Below are positions 49,025 through 57,885 of a DNA stretch of 64,000 nucleotides, one piece after another. The stretch's first letter is position 1. Every line of letters starts with the position of its first letter. Source of the DNA: CAG-791 sp963655255. Its GTDB lineage: Bacteria; Bacillota; Clostridia; Lachnospirales; Lachnospiraceae. Position numbers and translations under genes: made by a program. Under the pieces are notes generated by a model. That model saw only the letters and a program-made list of their open reading frames with translations, had not been told where the DNA came from and ran no database searches. The DNA lies in NCBI GenBank assembly GCA_963655255.1, contig CAVKEB010000004.1, positions 76,344 through 140,343 of the forward strand, written 5' to 3'.

Positions 49025-50749
49025 ATGATTGCATATCTCAACGCAGCCTCTGTGAAGCGCAGTGCCGGAAGGAGCATTGTTGCAAGCAGTGCCTATATCA
49101 GCGGCGAAAAGGAAACCAATGAGTATACCGGCCTTACGCACGACTATCGTTCCAAGAGTGGCATTATACATTCCGAAGTCATGCTCCCACCAAACGCTCC
49201 AAAAGATTTCCGATCTCCTGAGAAGCTATGGTCCAGCCTTGAATGCGCCGAAAAAAGCCCACAGGCCAAGCTGGGGCTTAGTATTGTCGCAGCCATTCCG
49301 AACGAGATTCCGGGAGAGCAGCGAATCGTTCTTGCAAGAGAATTCTGCCAGCAGTTCGTTGACCTCGGGTGCTGTGTCCAGTTTGCCATTCATGATCCCG
49401 TTGCCCGTGATGACCGCGGGATCCCGATCAACGCGCAGGGCTTTCCCGCAAAATCACCAGAAGAATATCAACATCTGAATCCGCATCTGCATTGTCTGAT
49501 CAGTCAGCGAATGCTGGATGAAAACGGGAAGTGGCTTGCCCGCACGGCCTGTCAGTACATTGTGCAGGATATGCATACCGGAGATGTCTGCAGCATGACC
49601 GCGCAAGAACTGAAGACAGCCGGTGACCGCTGGCAGAAACAATACCGCTATGATACTGGGGCCCAGATTCAGTGGATGACAAAACAGGAAGCCTCCTGCA
49701 TGGGATATGAACGGATCAATCGCGTTCCGCGCATGACAAGACACGGCATCTCTACCCCTGTCTCTGCCTACGTCAACAGTCCGCAGTTTCTTCATGACAT
49801 GCGTCTCCACTGGCAGGACACTGTGAATCATTGTCTGGACCGTTATGCTCCTTCCGTCTCCGAACGCATTGACATGAGGAGCTATAAGGAACAGGGAAAT
49901 CACAAAATTCCTCAGCAGCATCTCGGAACTTATGTAATCAGGGCAGAAAGAAAATACGCCCGTCATGCTGCAGAAGAGAAAGACATTGCACACAACCTGT
50001 CCGGCTATCTTTCCTCACTGAATCGGGAGATACGGCGTCACAACCACATGATTGATGTCTATGCAGCTCAGGAGCAGGAAGCCCGGCAGATTATTCAGGA
50101 AGCAGAACGGCAGGCTGCCTTGCTGGAGGTCTACCGGAAGCAATGGATCTCCGCCCGTGCCTATGATCTCGCCCTGACAGAGCAGTTCCAGCAGCTGGAC
50201 ACAGATACCGAGCAGCTCCGGGAACGTCTGGAGGCTTTTCAGACCGAGAGCGGCAAGATCAGTTCAAATATGATGCGGATTCGTTCCGAAACTGCTGACC
50301 TGTCTGCCACCTTGGAAAACACGCAGCGTCGCTCTGAACGCAGGAAATTGGAAGAACAGATTCAGCGGAACAATGCTCTTTTGCAGAAGGGAGTGTACCT
50401 TCTGCAGGAACTCCGCATCCAATATGGTTACGAAGACGAGTCCGTATTCCAGAAGGAGCAGCAGCTTCTGAACAAGGCAATCCGACAGACAAAGCAGAAG
50501 GAGGAACTTCTCCACGCAGCCAAACGGCAGTCAGCAGAAGCAAAGGAACGTTACCTCAAACAGAAAGCTCTCGTACCGGTTAAAATCCGGCAACTTGTCA
50601 CAAACTATCAAACCCAATATCGGCAGAAATCCTCTGTCACCCGGATTGCAGCCGATATCGGCACAACTTTAACTCTCGTACTGCAGGTGGAACAGTCCAT
50701 CCTGCAGGAAGAGGAACGCATAGAATGGCAGCAAAGCCATCAGCAATAA
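49025..50749 (+). CDS. mobA: MobA/MobL family relaxase (MOBQ)
   Basis: About 574 residues. Relaxase domain in the first about 230: MIAYLNAASVKRSAGRSIVA, an EREFCQQFVDLG-like helix, and the histidine motif NPHLHCLIS (H-x-H metal ligands); the catalytic Tyr should be in the first strand region (Tyr4 or Tyr24). The remaining two thirds are coiled coil rich in Gln/Glu/Arg. It would nick at the oriT (48994-49003) and pilot the strand. Start ATG 49025 has AAAGGGG 8 nt upstream. Confidence 0.9.
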   Translation: MIAYLNAASVKRSAGRSIVASSAYISGEKETNEYTGLTHDYRSKSGIIHSEVMLPPNAPKDFRSPEKLWSSLECAEKSPQAKLGLSIVAAIPNEIPGEQRIVLAREFCQQFVDLGCCVQFAIHDPVARDDRGIPINAQGFPAKSPEEYQHLNPHLHCLISQRMLDENGKWLARTACQYIVQDMHTGDVCSMTAQELKTAGDRWQKQYRYDTGAQIQWMTKQEASCMGYERINRVPRMTRHGISTPVSAYVNSPQFLHDMRLHWQDTVNHCLDRYAPSVSERIDMRSYKEQGNHKIPQQHLGTYVIRAERKYARHAAEEKDIAHNLSGYLSSLNREIRRHNHMIDVYAAQEQEARQIIQEAERQAALLEVYRKQWISARAYDLALTEQFQQLDTDTEQLRERLEAFQTESGKISSNMMRIRSETADLSATLENTQRRSERRKLEEQIQRNNALLQKGVYLLQELRIQYGYEDESVFQKEQQLLNKAIRQTKQKEELLHAAKRQSAEAKERYLKQKALVPVKIRQLVTNYQTQYRQKSSVTRIAADIGTTLTLVLQVEQSILQEEERIEWQQSHQQ

Positions 50750-50760
50750 GGAGGGAGAAT

Positions 50761-51030
50761 ATGTTTACAGTAAAAAATATAATCAACGCATTGGATGAAA
50801 ATCTGGTTCATGAAGTTACAGCTACTCTCGCCGCCTATCAGAGGGCCAATAGACTGGATTCTACAAGAAGGGATCTTGCATCCGCGATTTATCGAATGGA
50901 TGTCTGCTATGAAGCATGGCGAACTCATAATCTGGCTGCCGGCCGCTCTGTTACCCGTGATGTCCCATTTTTCATCCGCATCACGGTTTTGAATAGCATT
51001 GCCCGCAGCGATTTCTTCAAAGCAGTATAA
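50761..51030 (+). CDS. Hypothetical protein of the mobile element
   Basis: 89 residues, not recognised. Mostly helical, with LAAYQRANRLDSTRRDLASA and a short hydrophobic end. AAGGAGGGAG precedes the ATG and it starts 11 bp after the relaxase stop, so it is in the same transcript. An accessory mobilisation role is likely from position only. Confidence 0.65.
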   Translation: MFTVKNIINALDENLVHEVTATLAAYQRANRLDSTRRDLASAIYRMDVCYEAWRTHNLAAGRSVTRDVPFFIRITVLNSIARSDFFKAV

Positions 51031-51119
51031 GATTAACCCTTACGTTTATCTGGACCGTCTTTCTGCCTCACACAGTTGCAGAAAGGCGGGTTCTGTTCCG
51101 TATCAATATAAACGGTCGT

Positions 51120-51125
51120 CTATAA
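51120..51125 (+). promoter_or_regulatory. Candidate -10 of the serine recombinase gene
   Basis: TATAAT 45 bp before the recombinase start, flanked by GTCGT..ACGAC arms; no clear -35. A CTTTCTGC / GCAGAAAG hairpin at 51058-51085 may end the upstream transcript. Confidence 0.35.
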
Positions 51126-51169
51126 TGAACTGCAAAACGACTGTCTGCATGAATTCGAGGAGGTCCGAT

Positions 51170-51847
51170 ATGAACAGAACTTATGGCTACTGCCGAATCT
51201 CAACCAACAAACAGAATATTACACGTCAGATCCGCAACATCACTCATGCCTATCCGGATGCCCGGATCATCGAGGAGACCTACACCGGAACAACGACTGA
51301 CCGCCCCGCCTTTGACCGGATGCTGCGGCAGCTTCAGCCCGGCGATACCGTCGTTTTCGATTCCGTCTCCCGTATGTCCCGCAATGCGCAGGAAGGCTTT
51401 GAGCTGTATCAGCAACTATACAGGCAGGGGATTCATCTTGTCTTCCTGAAGGAGCCCCTGATCAATACCGACACCTACCAGCAATCGCTTCAGACCGCAA
51501 TTCCGATGACCGGAACTGCCGTGGATCCAATTCTTGAGGGTGTCAACGCCTTTCTCATGTCCCTTGCAGAGACGCAGATCCGACTTGCCTTCGAGCAGTC
51601 CCAGAAGGAAGTGGATGATCTCCGGCAAAGAACCCGTGAAGGCATTGAGACAGCCCGTCGGAACGGAAAACAGATCGGACGCCAGCCCGGCAGTCAGGTT
51701 CACCGGAAATGTGAGGCGTCCATTAAAGAACAGATCCGGAAATACTCCCGTGACTTTCAAGGAACCCTGACCGACCGGGAAACCATGAAGCTGATCGGCA
51801 GCATCTCACGCGGCACCTATTACAAGTACAAAGCACAGCTGCGGTAA
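51170..51847 (+). CDS. Serine recombinase (resolvase/invertase family)
   Basis: 225 residues, small serine recombinase. Catalytic Ser11 in YGYCRIST; the partner motif DTVVFDSVSRMSRNAQEG carries the Arg cluster, followed by the long helix E (AETQIRLAFEQSQKEVDDLR) and a C-terminal helix-turn-helix (DRETMKLIGSISRGTYYKYK). May resolve multimers or control an inversion; no inverted site pair was seen. Tyrosine integrase at 56247 rather than this enzyme should handle integration. GAGGAGG precedes the ATG. Confidence 0.93.
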   Translation: MNRTYGYCRISTNKQNITRQIRNITHAYPDARIIEETYTGTTTDRPAFDRMLRQLQPGDTVVFDSVSRMSRNAQEGFELYQQLYRQGIHLVFLKEPLINTDTYQQSLQTAIPMTGTAVDPILEGVNAFLMSLAETQIRLAFEQSQKEVDDLRQRTREGIETARRNGKQIGRQPGSQVHRKCEASIKEQIRKYSRDFQGTLTDRETMKLIGSISRGTYYKYKAQLR

Positions 51848-51857
51848 ACCCCACCAC

Positions 51858-51895
51858 AAAGGCCCCGGGAGAATTTTCTCTGGGGGCCTTCTTAA
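51858..51895 (+). terminator. Intrinsic terminator after serine recombinase
   Basis: AAGGCCCC..GGAGAA (from 51859) pairs with TTCTC..GGGGCCTT (to 51890), followed by CTTAAACTT; placed 12 bp after the stop codon. Confidence 0.75.
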
Positions 51896-51953
51896 ACTTA
51901 TTATTGAAAAATGTCGCTACAGAAATTTCGATATCCAGAGAATGTAACAATCG

Positions 51954-52718
51954 TTATTTCTCAAAGATAAAGTCTAGCTGTGATTTAGCATTACGCGCAT
52001 CGTTCTGATAATCATTCTGCGTTGAAGTGTACTGTTCAAATGATCCTTCTGGCGCAATGCAGAATTCATAGTAGGAAGAAGTAGTTGTATAAAAATCCTT
52101 GAGTGCCGGATAGTGTTCATAATCAGAGTAATCAGCACTTAATTCCTTCATACTGCTCTTTGCCGCATCAAGCTTTTCTTTTGCTGCATCTGCCGTTCCA
52201 TTTATTTTATACATACCAACCACAGAACTTACATACGCCTGAAACTTTGGGGTATTGTGAGAATCTAAAAAGTATACATAAAAATCCAGCAGATCCTCTC
52301 TGCTATCTTCTTCAAATTCATCCATGGCTTCGTCAGTGTCAGTATATCCTAATCCATTCATATCACTCCGAACAGCATAATCGACCCCATCTAATAGTTC
52401 TTCTTTTGAACAATTAAGCTCATTTGCAAGATTATCGGCTGTCAGTTCACTATCTGATGTGCTAGTTGCCCATAGCCACGCTTTATATATCCCATTCCCC
52501 ATACTTGCTGTCAGATCATATGCAGCATTTACATCATTGTAGGCTTCTGCCGATAGGTTATATATATATTCTTTAGAGCCAACTTCAACAGTGGCTTCCT
52601 GCCCCGCTTGTGTATCAGCTGTATTGGAAGCAGTACCACATCCGCCAAGTAAAGCTAATATTAGGATCGATACAGTGCACAATGCTGTCCTTTTACTTTT
52701 CTGATATTTTTTTCTCAT
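51954..52718 (-). CDS. Putative lipoprotein of the mobile element
   Basis: 254 residues. Basic N-terminus, hydrophobic core and lipobox LLGGC (Cys27), so a lipid-anchored surface protein. The mature part is acidic, helical, and rich in Asp, Ser and Tyr; no domain recognised. AT-richer than its neighbours, suggesting separate acquisition as cargo. GGGGGAAAG precedes the ATG. It lies between a terminator and the coupling-protein gene, in the same direction as the latter; a (TA)n stretch at 52780-52797 separates them. Confidence 0.75.
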   Translation of the reverse strand: MRKKYQKSKRTALCTVSILILALLGGCGTASNTADTQAGQEATVEVGSKEYIYNLSAEAYNDVNAAYDLTASMGNGIYKAWLWATSTSDSELTADNLANELNCSKEELLDGVDYAVRSDMNGLGYTDTDEAMDEFEEDSREDLLDFYVYFLDSHNTPKFQAYVSSVVGMYKINGTADAAKEKLDAAKSSMKELSADYSDYEHYPALKDFYTTTSSYYEFCIAPEGSFEQYTSTQNDYQNDARNAKSQLDFIFEK

Positions 52719-52847
52719 TATCTTTCCCCCGTAAATAAGTGCGAAACCAGCATAATTCATAAAATTTATTGTTTATTGTAATATATATATATATATTACA
52801 AGTCAATTTTATATTTGCTCGCTTTAATGTCACGCGATATTTTCTTC

Positions 52848-54500
52848 TCATCTCACAAGCTTCTCCCACTCCTCATTACTGGCCTGAATTTCCTCGGAGA
52901 GCGCATTCAGTTCCTTGTCTTCATAGTAAGCTGCCCGTTGCAGCTGAAAGATTCCATAAGGACTGATCAGAAGCTCCTTTCCTTCACTCTGCAGCCGCAG
53001 CAGTTCATCTGCCGTATACAGGGCCTGTAACTGGTAAGAGGTCGTATTCTTCCGCGCTGCATAACTGCCGGTACTGCTGACCTGCCGCTGCAGGAACTGG
53101 CCTCCCAGCTTCTCAATCCATTGCGCAGTGGAACGATCCTTTGCTGACAGAATGACGGTATATTCGCAGTTACTCACCAAGTCATCCACTCCGGCCTTGG
53201 AGCCGATGGATTCCTCGAAAGAAGAAATCGTCTGATTGATGATATACAGAATCACACCTTTGCTGCGAAGTGTCTTGATGGAAGAGGTCAGGAGCTTTGC
53301 CATATCCGATGAACCATTCAGCACACGTGAAACCTCATCCAGAACGAACAGACAGCCTCTCCCGTTATCCTTGGACGAATCCGGCAGCTCCATAGCCGCA
53401 TCCAGCATCTGTGCCAGAATGATGCGCGTCAGAGAGCTGTACTGCTCCAGTTTCGATTCATCCAGTGTCAAATAAACAGAACGGCGTTCCTGATGCAGCG
53501 TATCCGGTGATACCCTGCGCGGATTAACCTTCAGCATATAGCGCAGGTCCTGATCGTTGGCAAAGACCGTCAGACCATTGCACAGGCTGCTGTAGACCGA
53601 TCCCAGCGTCGCATTTCCCGCCTCCTTTATCATACCGGAGAACTGATTCAGGTACTTATACTCCGCACTGGTAGGCCGTGCCGTTTCCAATACATGCTGA
53701 ATCTGCTGCTCAACGGGCTCTCCCAGAATCCTGTCGATAATATCAATCATCTCCGGACATCTGCTCTTGGCAAGCGCATCCTGCACATAGGCAATGCTCA
53801 GCCCGTTGCCGAGATTCCGTGCGGCATCCACGAAATACGGCTGCTTGTCATTCGGTGATTTTGGAACAAGATAGAGGACAATCTGATTCATCGTGGTGAT
53901 AATCTCCTGTGTCGTCGGCTTTTTGCCGCGATGAAGCTTATACAGCATGTCATAGCCCATCAGAGAACGGTCATTGATGCTCACGATGCAGCCGCTCTCA
54001 TCCGAATAACGGATAGACTTATAGCTTAGCTCCCCTTTCAAATCCAACACGAAAAGGCTTCGGTGGCTGAATTCCCTGCCTTCCCTTCCATCACCGCTTT
54101 TTCGCCTTCCGGCGTTCACTAAAAGAGTGGATAGCAATAAGACAGATTTTCCCGAGCCCGACTGTCCCAGAACGAGTACATGTGCGGGCCGCCCCGTATC
54201 ACAGACATAACGGTTCTGGTATTTCCCGAGAATGATTCCCTGCGGTCTTTTCTTCAACAGTCTCTCCGGCGGTTTGGGATGGTCGAACTTTCCCTTGCGG
54301 CTCCATGATTCCGGATCTCTCATGCTGCCTTCCACAAGCGCAATCATCCATGTCAGCACACCGACCATCAGGCAGATTCGCCGATACCCGGTCTCCGCCG
54401 GAACAGTTCCTCCATACAACTGTCTCATGCACCAGTAACAAAGCAATGCCGCCAGCGGAATAAGCGGCATCGTCAGCAGCAAATACTGAATTTTCTTCAT
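52848..54500 (-). CDS. VirD4/TraG-like type IV coupling protein
   Basis: 550 residues. Two N-terminal membrane helices (about 5-25 and 42-58), then the hexameric motor: Walker A GQSGSGKS (112-119), FVLDLKGELSYKS, Walker B CLFVLDEVSRVLNGSSDM and the late motif LYIINQTISSF. It brings the relaxase-DNA complex to the membrane channel of a helper element. Presence of a coupling protein together with MobA but no channel genes is usual in larger mobilizable elements. The start ATG 54500 has GGAGAACG upstream. Confidence 0.9.
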   Translation of the reverse strand: MKKIQYLLLTMPLIPLAALLCYWCMRQLYGGTVPAETGYRRICLMVGVLTWMIALVEGSMRDPESWSRKGKFDHPKPPERLLKKRPQGIILGKYQNRYVCDTGRPAHVLVLGQSGSGKSVLLLSTLLVNAGRRKSGDGREGREFSHRSLFVLDLKGELSYKSIRYSDESGCIVSINDRSLMGYDMLYKLHRGKKPTTQEIITTMNQIVLYLVPKSPNDKQPYFVDAARNLGNGLSIAYVQDALAKSRCPEMIDIIDRILGEPVEQQIQHVLETARPTSAEYKYLNQFSGMIKEAGNATLGSVYSSLCNGLTVFANDQDLRYMLKVNPRRVSPDTLHQERRSVYLTLDESKLEQYSSLTRIILAQMLDAAMELPDSSKDNGRGCLFVLDEVSRVLNGSSDMAKLLTSSIKTLRSKGVILYIINQTISSFEESIGSKAGVDDLVSNCEYTVILSAKDRSTAQWIEKLGGQFLQRQVSSTGSYAARKNTTSYQLQALYTADELLRLQSEGKELLISPYGIFQLQRAAYYEDKELNALSEEIQASNEEWEKLVR

Positions 54501-54587
54501 ATTCGTTCTCCTTCCCCTGTGAATCGTGATACCTTAAAAGGAAAATATGCTTGTCCGCTTTGCACGGTAGGAAAAGGAGTCCCCCTT

Positions 54588-55010
54588 ATGAAATCATCCG
54601 CGAGTTCAGCCCCCCAAGGCATTCTGTTCTACCTGAAGGATCCGGCCAGTGTAGACAAATTGTTCAGGGTTCTGAAAGAGAATGGCATCGATCCTGTCTG
54701 CTTGCCTGAGCTTCAGCGGGATTCAGGTCTCCCCGTCTACGCGATCGACTCCTTCAGTCTTGACGATGCACTCAGGCGGATTACTCATTCATCTACGCCT
54801 CATCCTGCCACGAATGCAGTCGGACGCCCCCGCGCTGATGTCACAGCGGAAACGATTGCCAAAGCCTACTATGAGACTGGCCTTTCCATCACAAAGATCA
54901 TGGAGCTGTACCAGATCAGCCGCTCGACTGTGCACAGAAGACTGGATGAAGCTGCCGCGAAGGGATTTCATGTCCGCAGTTATCGTCGCAACAAACGGCC
55001 TATTGCCTGA
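54588..55010 (+). CDS. Helix-turn-helix protein of the mobile element
   Basis: 140 residues. The N-terminal about 65 residues (GILFYLKDPASVDKLFRVLK) are an alpha/beta piece I do not recognise; the C-terminal part is a Hin/resolvase-type helix-turn-helix preceded by the AT-hook-like VGRPRADVT: TAETIAKAYYETGLSITKIM then YQISRSTVHRRLDEA. Resembles the DNA-binding half of an invertase without a catalytic domain, so a regulator is more likely. AAAGGAG lies 8 nt upstream. Its end overlaps the rep gene end by 11 bp (convergent). Confidence 0.72.
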   Translation: MKSSASSAPQGILFYLKDPASVDKLFRVLKENGIDPVCLPELQRDSGLPVYAIDSFSLDDALRRITHSSTPHPATNAVGRPRADVTAETIAKAYYETGLSITKIMELYQISRSTVHRRLDEAAAKGFHVRSYRRNKRPIA

Positions 55011-56046
55011 ACTTCAGAAACTCCTTTACTCTCTGCCGGTCTGCTGCCGATTGATGCGTTCTGGCGTATTCCAGCAGTTCCGGTGAAGCCTTCTCCCGAT
55101 ATTCTCGGAGCAGCTTTTCCACATACCCGAAATCATCTCCCAGCAGCTGAACAACGGCAGCCAATGTCGGCAATGCGTTCCGGACATAACGAAGCTGATG
55201 ATCCATGTTGAATTCTTTCATCTCTGCGGTCAGCGGCATGTCTTTTGCATCCTTGATAAACTTCTTCCACTTGGGCAGGACTGTGCAGCGCGTTGTGTTC
55301 TTATTGTCCCGCCTGACGATACGGAAATAGTACTTCAGGAGACTTTGCGCAATGGCAGGTACACTTCCATTCATCTGAACCAGCAGCTTTGCTATACTGT
55401 TGGCCCTTTGCTTCTTGAGTTCAAACTCCCAGCGAACTGTATGTGGAGGATACTGATACTCTTTCTTGCCTTGATTGTTGTTTTCTTCCTCACTTTTTTC
55501 ATAGATACGAACGAAAACCATGCCGCTGCGATTCCCATATGTGAGCTGAGCCCCAACTTCCTGCCTGCTTTTCTTATCTGTCCGCTTACTGCTTCTCCGG
55601 AATTTGGTTATGATCTGTCCCTTCTCCTCGTACTGATACAGATCAGCAATCGTGAAATGGCTTCCGCCGAGGTCATCCACAGCCAAATCAATACGTGTGA
55701 ACTTGCCGCCATGATCGAGGATCAGCTGCAGAAAGAACGCAAGCCACGTATTTTCTGTCGTCTGATACCGGGTACAGATCGCCTTCTGCAGGTCTGCCAC
55801 CGATCCGCCGGGAATATCAACATGTGTACCCATGGTGCTTTTCCCTTCTGTCAGAATTGTGATATCGGTTCCCTTGATGAAGTACTGGCACCGATAGCCC
55901 TGCTTCCCGCTGAAGCTCCTGCAGCAGAGGCGATCCGTCATCCCCAGCAGTTCAACCACCTCATCCTTACTCACCGGCGGCAAGGCTTTCAACGTGAAGC
56001 CGATCCAGTGAATCTGTGTCTCTACTGCTCCATTCCTTTTGTTCAT
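55000..56046 (-). CDS. rep: Rep_trans family replication initiator
   Basis: 348 residues. Rolling-circle initiation factor of the pT181 type (Rep_trans), used by ICEs and mobilizable elements to replicate after excision. GKFTRIDLAVDDLGGSHFTI is the conserved metal/active-site strand region, and FVRIYEKSEE carries the likely catalytic Tyr. Promoter-proximal DNA (56047-56117) has a CGGATTG / CAATCCG inverted repeat that could be part of the origin. Convergent with the helix-turn-helix gene. Confidence 0.88.
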   Translation of the reverse strand: MNKRNGAVETQIHWIGFTLKALPPVSKDEVVELLGMTDRLCCRSFSGKQGYRCQYFIKGTDITILTEGKSTMGTHVDIPGGSVADLQKAICTRYQTTENTWLAFFLQLILDHGGKFTRIDLAVDDLGGSHFTIADLYQYEEKGQIITKFRRSSKRTDKKSRQEVGAQLTYGNRSGMVFVRIYEKSEEENNNQGKKEYQYPPHTVRWEFELKKQRANSIAKLLVQMNGSVPAIAQSLLKYYFRIVRRDNKNTTRCTVLPKWKKFIKDAKDMPLTAEMKEFNMDHQLRYVRNALPTLAAVVQLLGDDFGYVEKLLREYREKASPELLEYARTHQSAADRQRVKEFLKFRQ

Positions 56047-56246
56047 AACCCGTTCGGATTGAAATTGGTGTACCCGTGATACATAGGGCTTTCCAATCCG
56101 TCCTTTCGGGCTGAAAAATGCCGGAGTTATGTTTCAAAAATACAAATATTATTGACACATCATTCCCGCATATTCTCCGCGCAAAGTTAAGAAAGGTCCT
56201 TTGCCGACGAGGAAACAGGTCCCCGCTGACTTCAAATACATCCGGA

Positions 56247-57617
56247 ATGAACAACACGATCGTTTATACCTCTGACGACCACACACTTCTTGTAATTGAT
56301 CTGGAATCTGCTAAGCTGAATACAGGAGTCTCGGCATTGCAGGAGGAAATGGCACGAGAGAGAATTTCAAGAAATCAGATATTAAGCAGCTACAACTTCA
56401 CATTTGAAAACGGTCCGTGTAAGAGCGACGGGTACTACCACCTGCATCTTCACAATGACAAGGGGAAATGCATTTCACGTTCCGTGAAGGCGAAAACCAT
56501 TGATGAGTTGAAAGACAAGGTCTACCTGTATCACAAGGACATGCTCCATTCCGGCGTCACCTTTGCCGATATGTTCCAGCTTGCCCAGCAGGATGTATTC
56601 CGATATGTGAAGCCGGGCAGTGATGCCTATCACAGCCGACTGAACAGCAGCAACCGGAGGCAGCAGCACTTTGACCGCTTCATCACAGGAACGCCTTGGG
56701 AAAAGAAAAAGATCACCGCTTTCATCGTACAGGACATTGATGACATGATTGTTTACAATCTGCAGCGTTTCAATCTGAGATCCCGGGCGCTGTCCGGTTT
56801 GAAGTCCATCATCAAGATGACCTTTGACTATGCCGTCAGTCACGGATACATCAAGCACAATCCGTACCCGGATCTGGATTCGAGAAGGTACCGGGATCTT
56901 CTGGTTCCCGATACACCGGTAAAGGAGCGCGGCTATACGGCAGATGAACTGAACAGGATTCTCGACTATCTGCACCGGAAGGAAGAAAGCGATCCCAGAT
57001 GCACCACAAGCTGGGCGCTGGAACTCGTCGTTATCTGTGCGCTGCGGAGAGGCGAGGTCCCGCCTCTTCGTCTGGAAGATATCCGGCAGGATGCCCAGCC
57101 GGGGCTGTATCTCCATCAAACACTGCTGGAGGTCAGGAAGATTGACGGCAGCGGCAACATCGGATATTTTCCCGCAGAACATACCAAGACGCATAAGAAC
57201 CGGCTTTATCCGATGTCAGACCGTCTTCGGGAATTTCTGGACCGGTACCTTCCGGTAAGGAAGTCCTACTATCCGGACAGCCCGTACCTGTTCCCGTCTC
57301 GCAGATGGAACAAGGAGCGCAAATGCTGGGACGAGGGCGGCATGATCACCGATCAGACCATTCCAAGCTATTACGCGAGGATGTGCGTCCATCTCGGCAT
57401 CAAGACGGATCCGCTCTGCATCCGGGGTCCTCATGCTTTCCGCCGCAACGCAATTACGGAAACGATGGTCGCATCCGGCGGCAATATTGATCTGACGGCA
57501 CAGATCTTCGGAAATTCTCCGGAGACAATCCGAAAGGCGTATCTGCTGGACATGGACTATAACGCAAAACTGGCAGCCTTGAACGGCTGCCAGCAGAAGA
57601 AACAAATGGTAATTTGA
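56247..57617 (+). CDS. int: Tyrosine integrase
   Basis: About 456 residues. Arm-binding and core-binding regions in the first 220, then the catalytic domain with Arg267 (ALRRGE), Lys in the HTKTHKNRL hairpin, His396 and Arg399 (GPHAFRRN), and nucleophile Tyr432 (ETIRKAYLLD). It should excise and integrate the element at tRNA-Gly, 90 bp downstream. The start is uncertain: ATG 56247 fits the family length and has CCGGA; ATG 56118 would add 43 residues. Confidence 0.93.
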   Translation: MNNTIVYTSDDHTLLVIDLESAKLNTGVSALQEEMARERISRNQILSSYNFTFENGPCKSDGYYHLHLHNDKGKCISRSVKAKTIDELKDKVYLYHKDMLHSGVTFADMFQLAQQDVFRYVKPGSDAYHSRLNSSNRRQQHFDRFITGTPWEKKKITAFIVQDIDDMIVYNLQRFNLRSRALSGLKSIIKMTFDYAVSHGYIKHNPYPDLDSRRYRDLLVPDTPVKERGYTADELNRILDYLHRKEESDPRCTTSWALELVVICALRRGEVPPLRLEDIRQDAQPGLYLHQTLLEVRKIDGSGNIGYFPAEHTKTHKNRLYPMSDRLREFLDRYLPVRKSYYPDSPYLFPSRRWNKERKCWDEGGMITDQTIPSYYARMCVHLGIKTDPLCIRGPHAFRRNAITETMVASGGNIDLTAQIFGNSPETIRKAYLLDMDYNAKLAALNGCQQKKQMVI

Positions 57618-57641
57618 TGTGATTTTGCAGGTATTTTGGTT

Positions 57642-57660
57642 GGTAACAAATGGTAACAAG
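57642..57660. promoter_or_regulatory. Candidate integrase arm sites, right end
   Basis: GGTAACAAAT and GGTAACAAG at 57642 and 57652, spaced 10 bp, between the integrase stop and the right att repeat; counterpart of 47122-47140. Confidence 0.45.
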
Positions 57661-57697
57661 CAAAAGATCCCCGGAAATCATTGATTTCACAGGGATC
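57661..57697 (-). terminator. Terminator for tRNA-Gly supplied by the element
   Basis: GATCCC..GAAATCA pairs with TGATTTC..GGGATC (57666-57697); on the minus strand it is followed by TTTTG. It lies 6 bp after the tRNA 3' end and replaces the original terminator now at 46992-47031. Confidence 0.6.
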
Positions 57698-57701
57698 ACA
57701 G

Positions 57702-57723
57702 AGAGCGACAGACGAGGCTCGAA
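57702..57723. repeat. Right attachment site (attR) in tRNA-Gly
   Basis: Identical to 47043-47064; covers the discriminator, 3' acceptor arm and T-arm of tRNA-Gly, so that integration restores the tRNA. Confidence 0.9.
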
Positions 57724-57776
57724 CTCGCGGTCTCCACCTTGGCAAGGTGGCGCTTTACCAACTAAGCTACTATCGC
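57704..57776 (-). tRNA. tRNA-Gly (anticodon GCC)
   Basis: Minus strand: acceptor arms GCGATAG / CTGTCGC (with one T-G pair), D-arm TAGCTTAGTTGGTAAAGC, anticodon stem CCACC / GGTGG around TTGCCAA (anticodon GCC), T-arm GCGAGTTCGAGCCTCGT, discriminator T, no encoded CCA. Integration site of the mobile element. Confidence 0.96.
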
Positions 57777-57885
57777 ATTTATGATTTTCTTCCCTCAGAA
57801 GCTCTTCTGTAGAAGTGCTGTTCCTTGGGACGAGTGTTATATTACTATATCCGCAGAATGATGTCAAACCTTTTTTCAAAAGTTT

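Larger units (their letters stand above)
47043..57723. mobile_element. Integrative mobilizable element in tRNA-Gly, about 10.7 kb
   Basis: Bounded by a 22-bp direct repeat (47043-47064 and 57702-57723) that is the 3' end of the tRNA-Gly gene. It contains an integrase next to the tRNA, a Rep_trans protein, a relaxase with a nic-like sequence, a coupling protein and a serine recombinase. VirB4, VirB6 or other channel genes are absent, so it should be mobilizable rather than self-transmissible. Cargo: YafQ/DinJ toxin-antitoxin, a lipoprotein and small proteins of unknown function. Confidence 0.88.

Noticed and set aside
51170..51847. Serine recombinase as the integrase of the element
   Set aside because: It is a small resolvase-size protein; the tyrosine integrase next to the tRNA and the tRNA-derived att repeat account for integration.
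56152..56157. TTGACA upstream of int as a promoter
   Set aside because: No acceptable -10 at 16-18 bp; the CATATT that follows is only 11 bp away.
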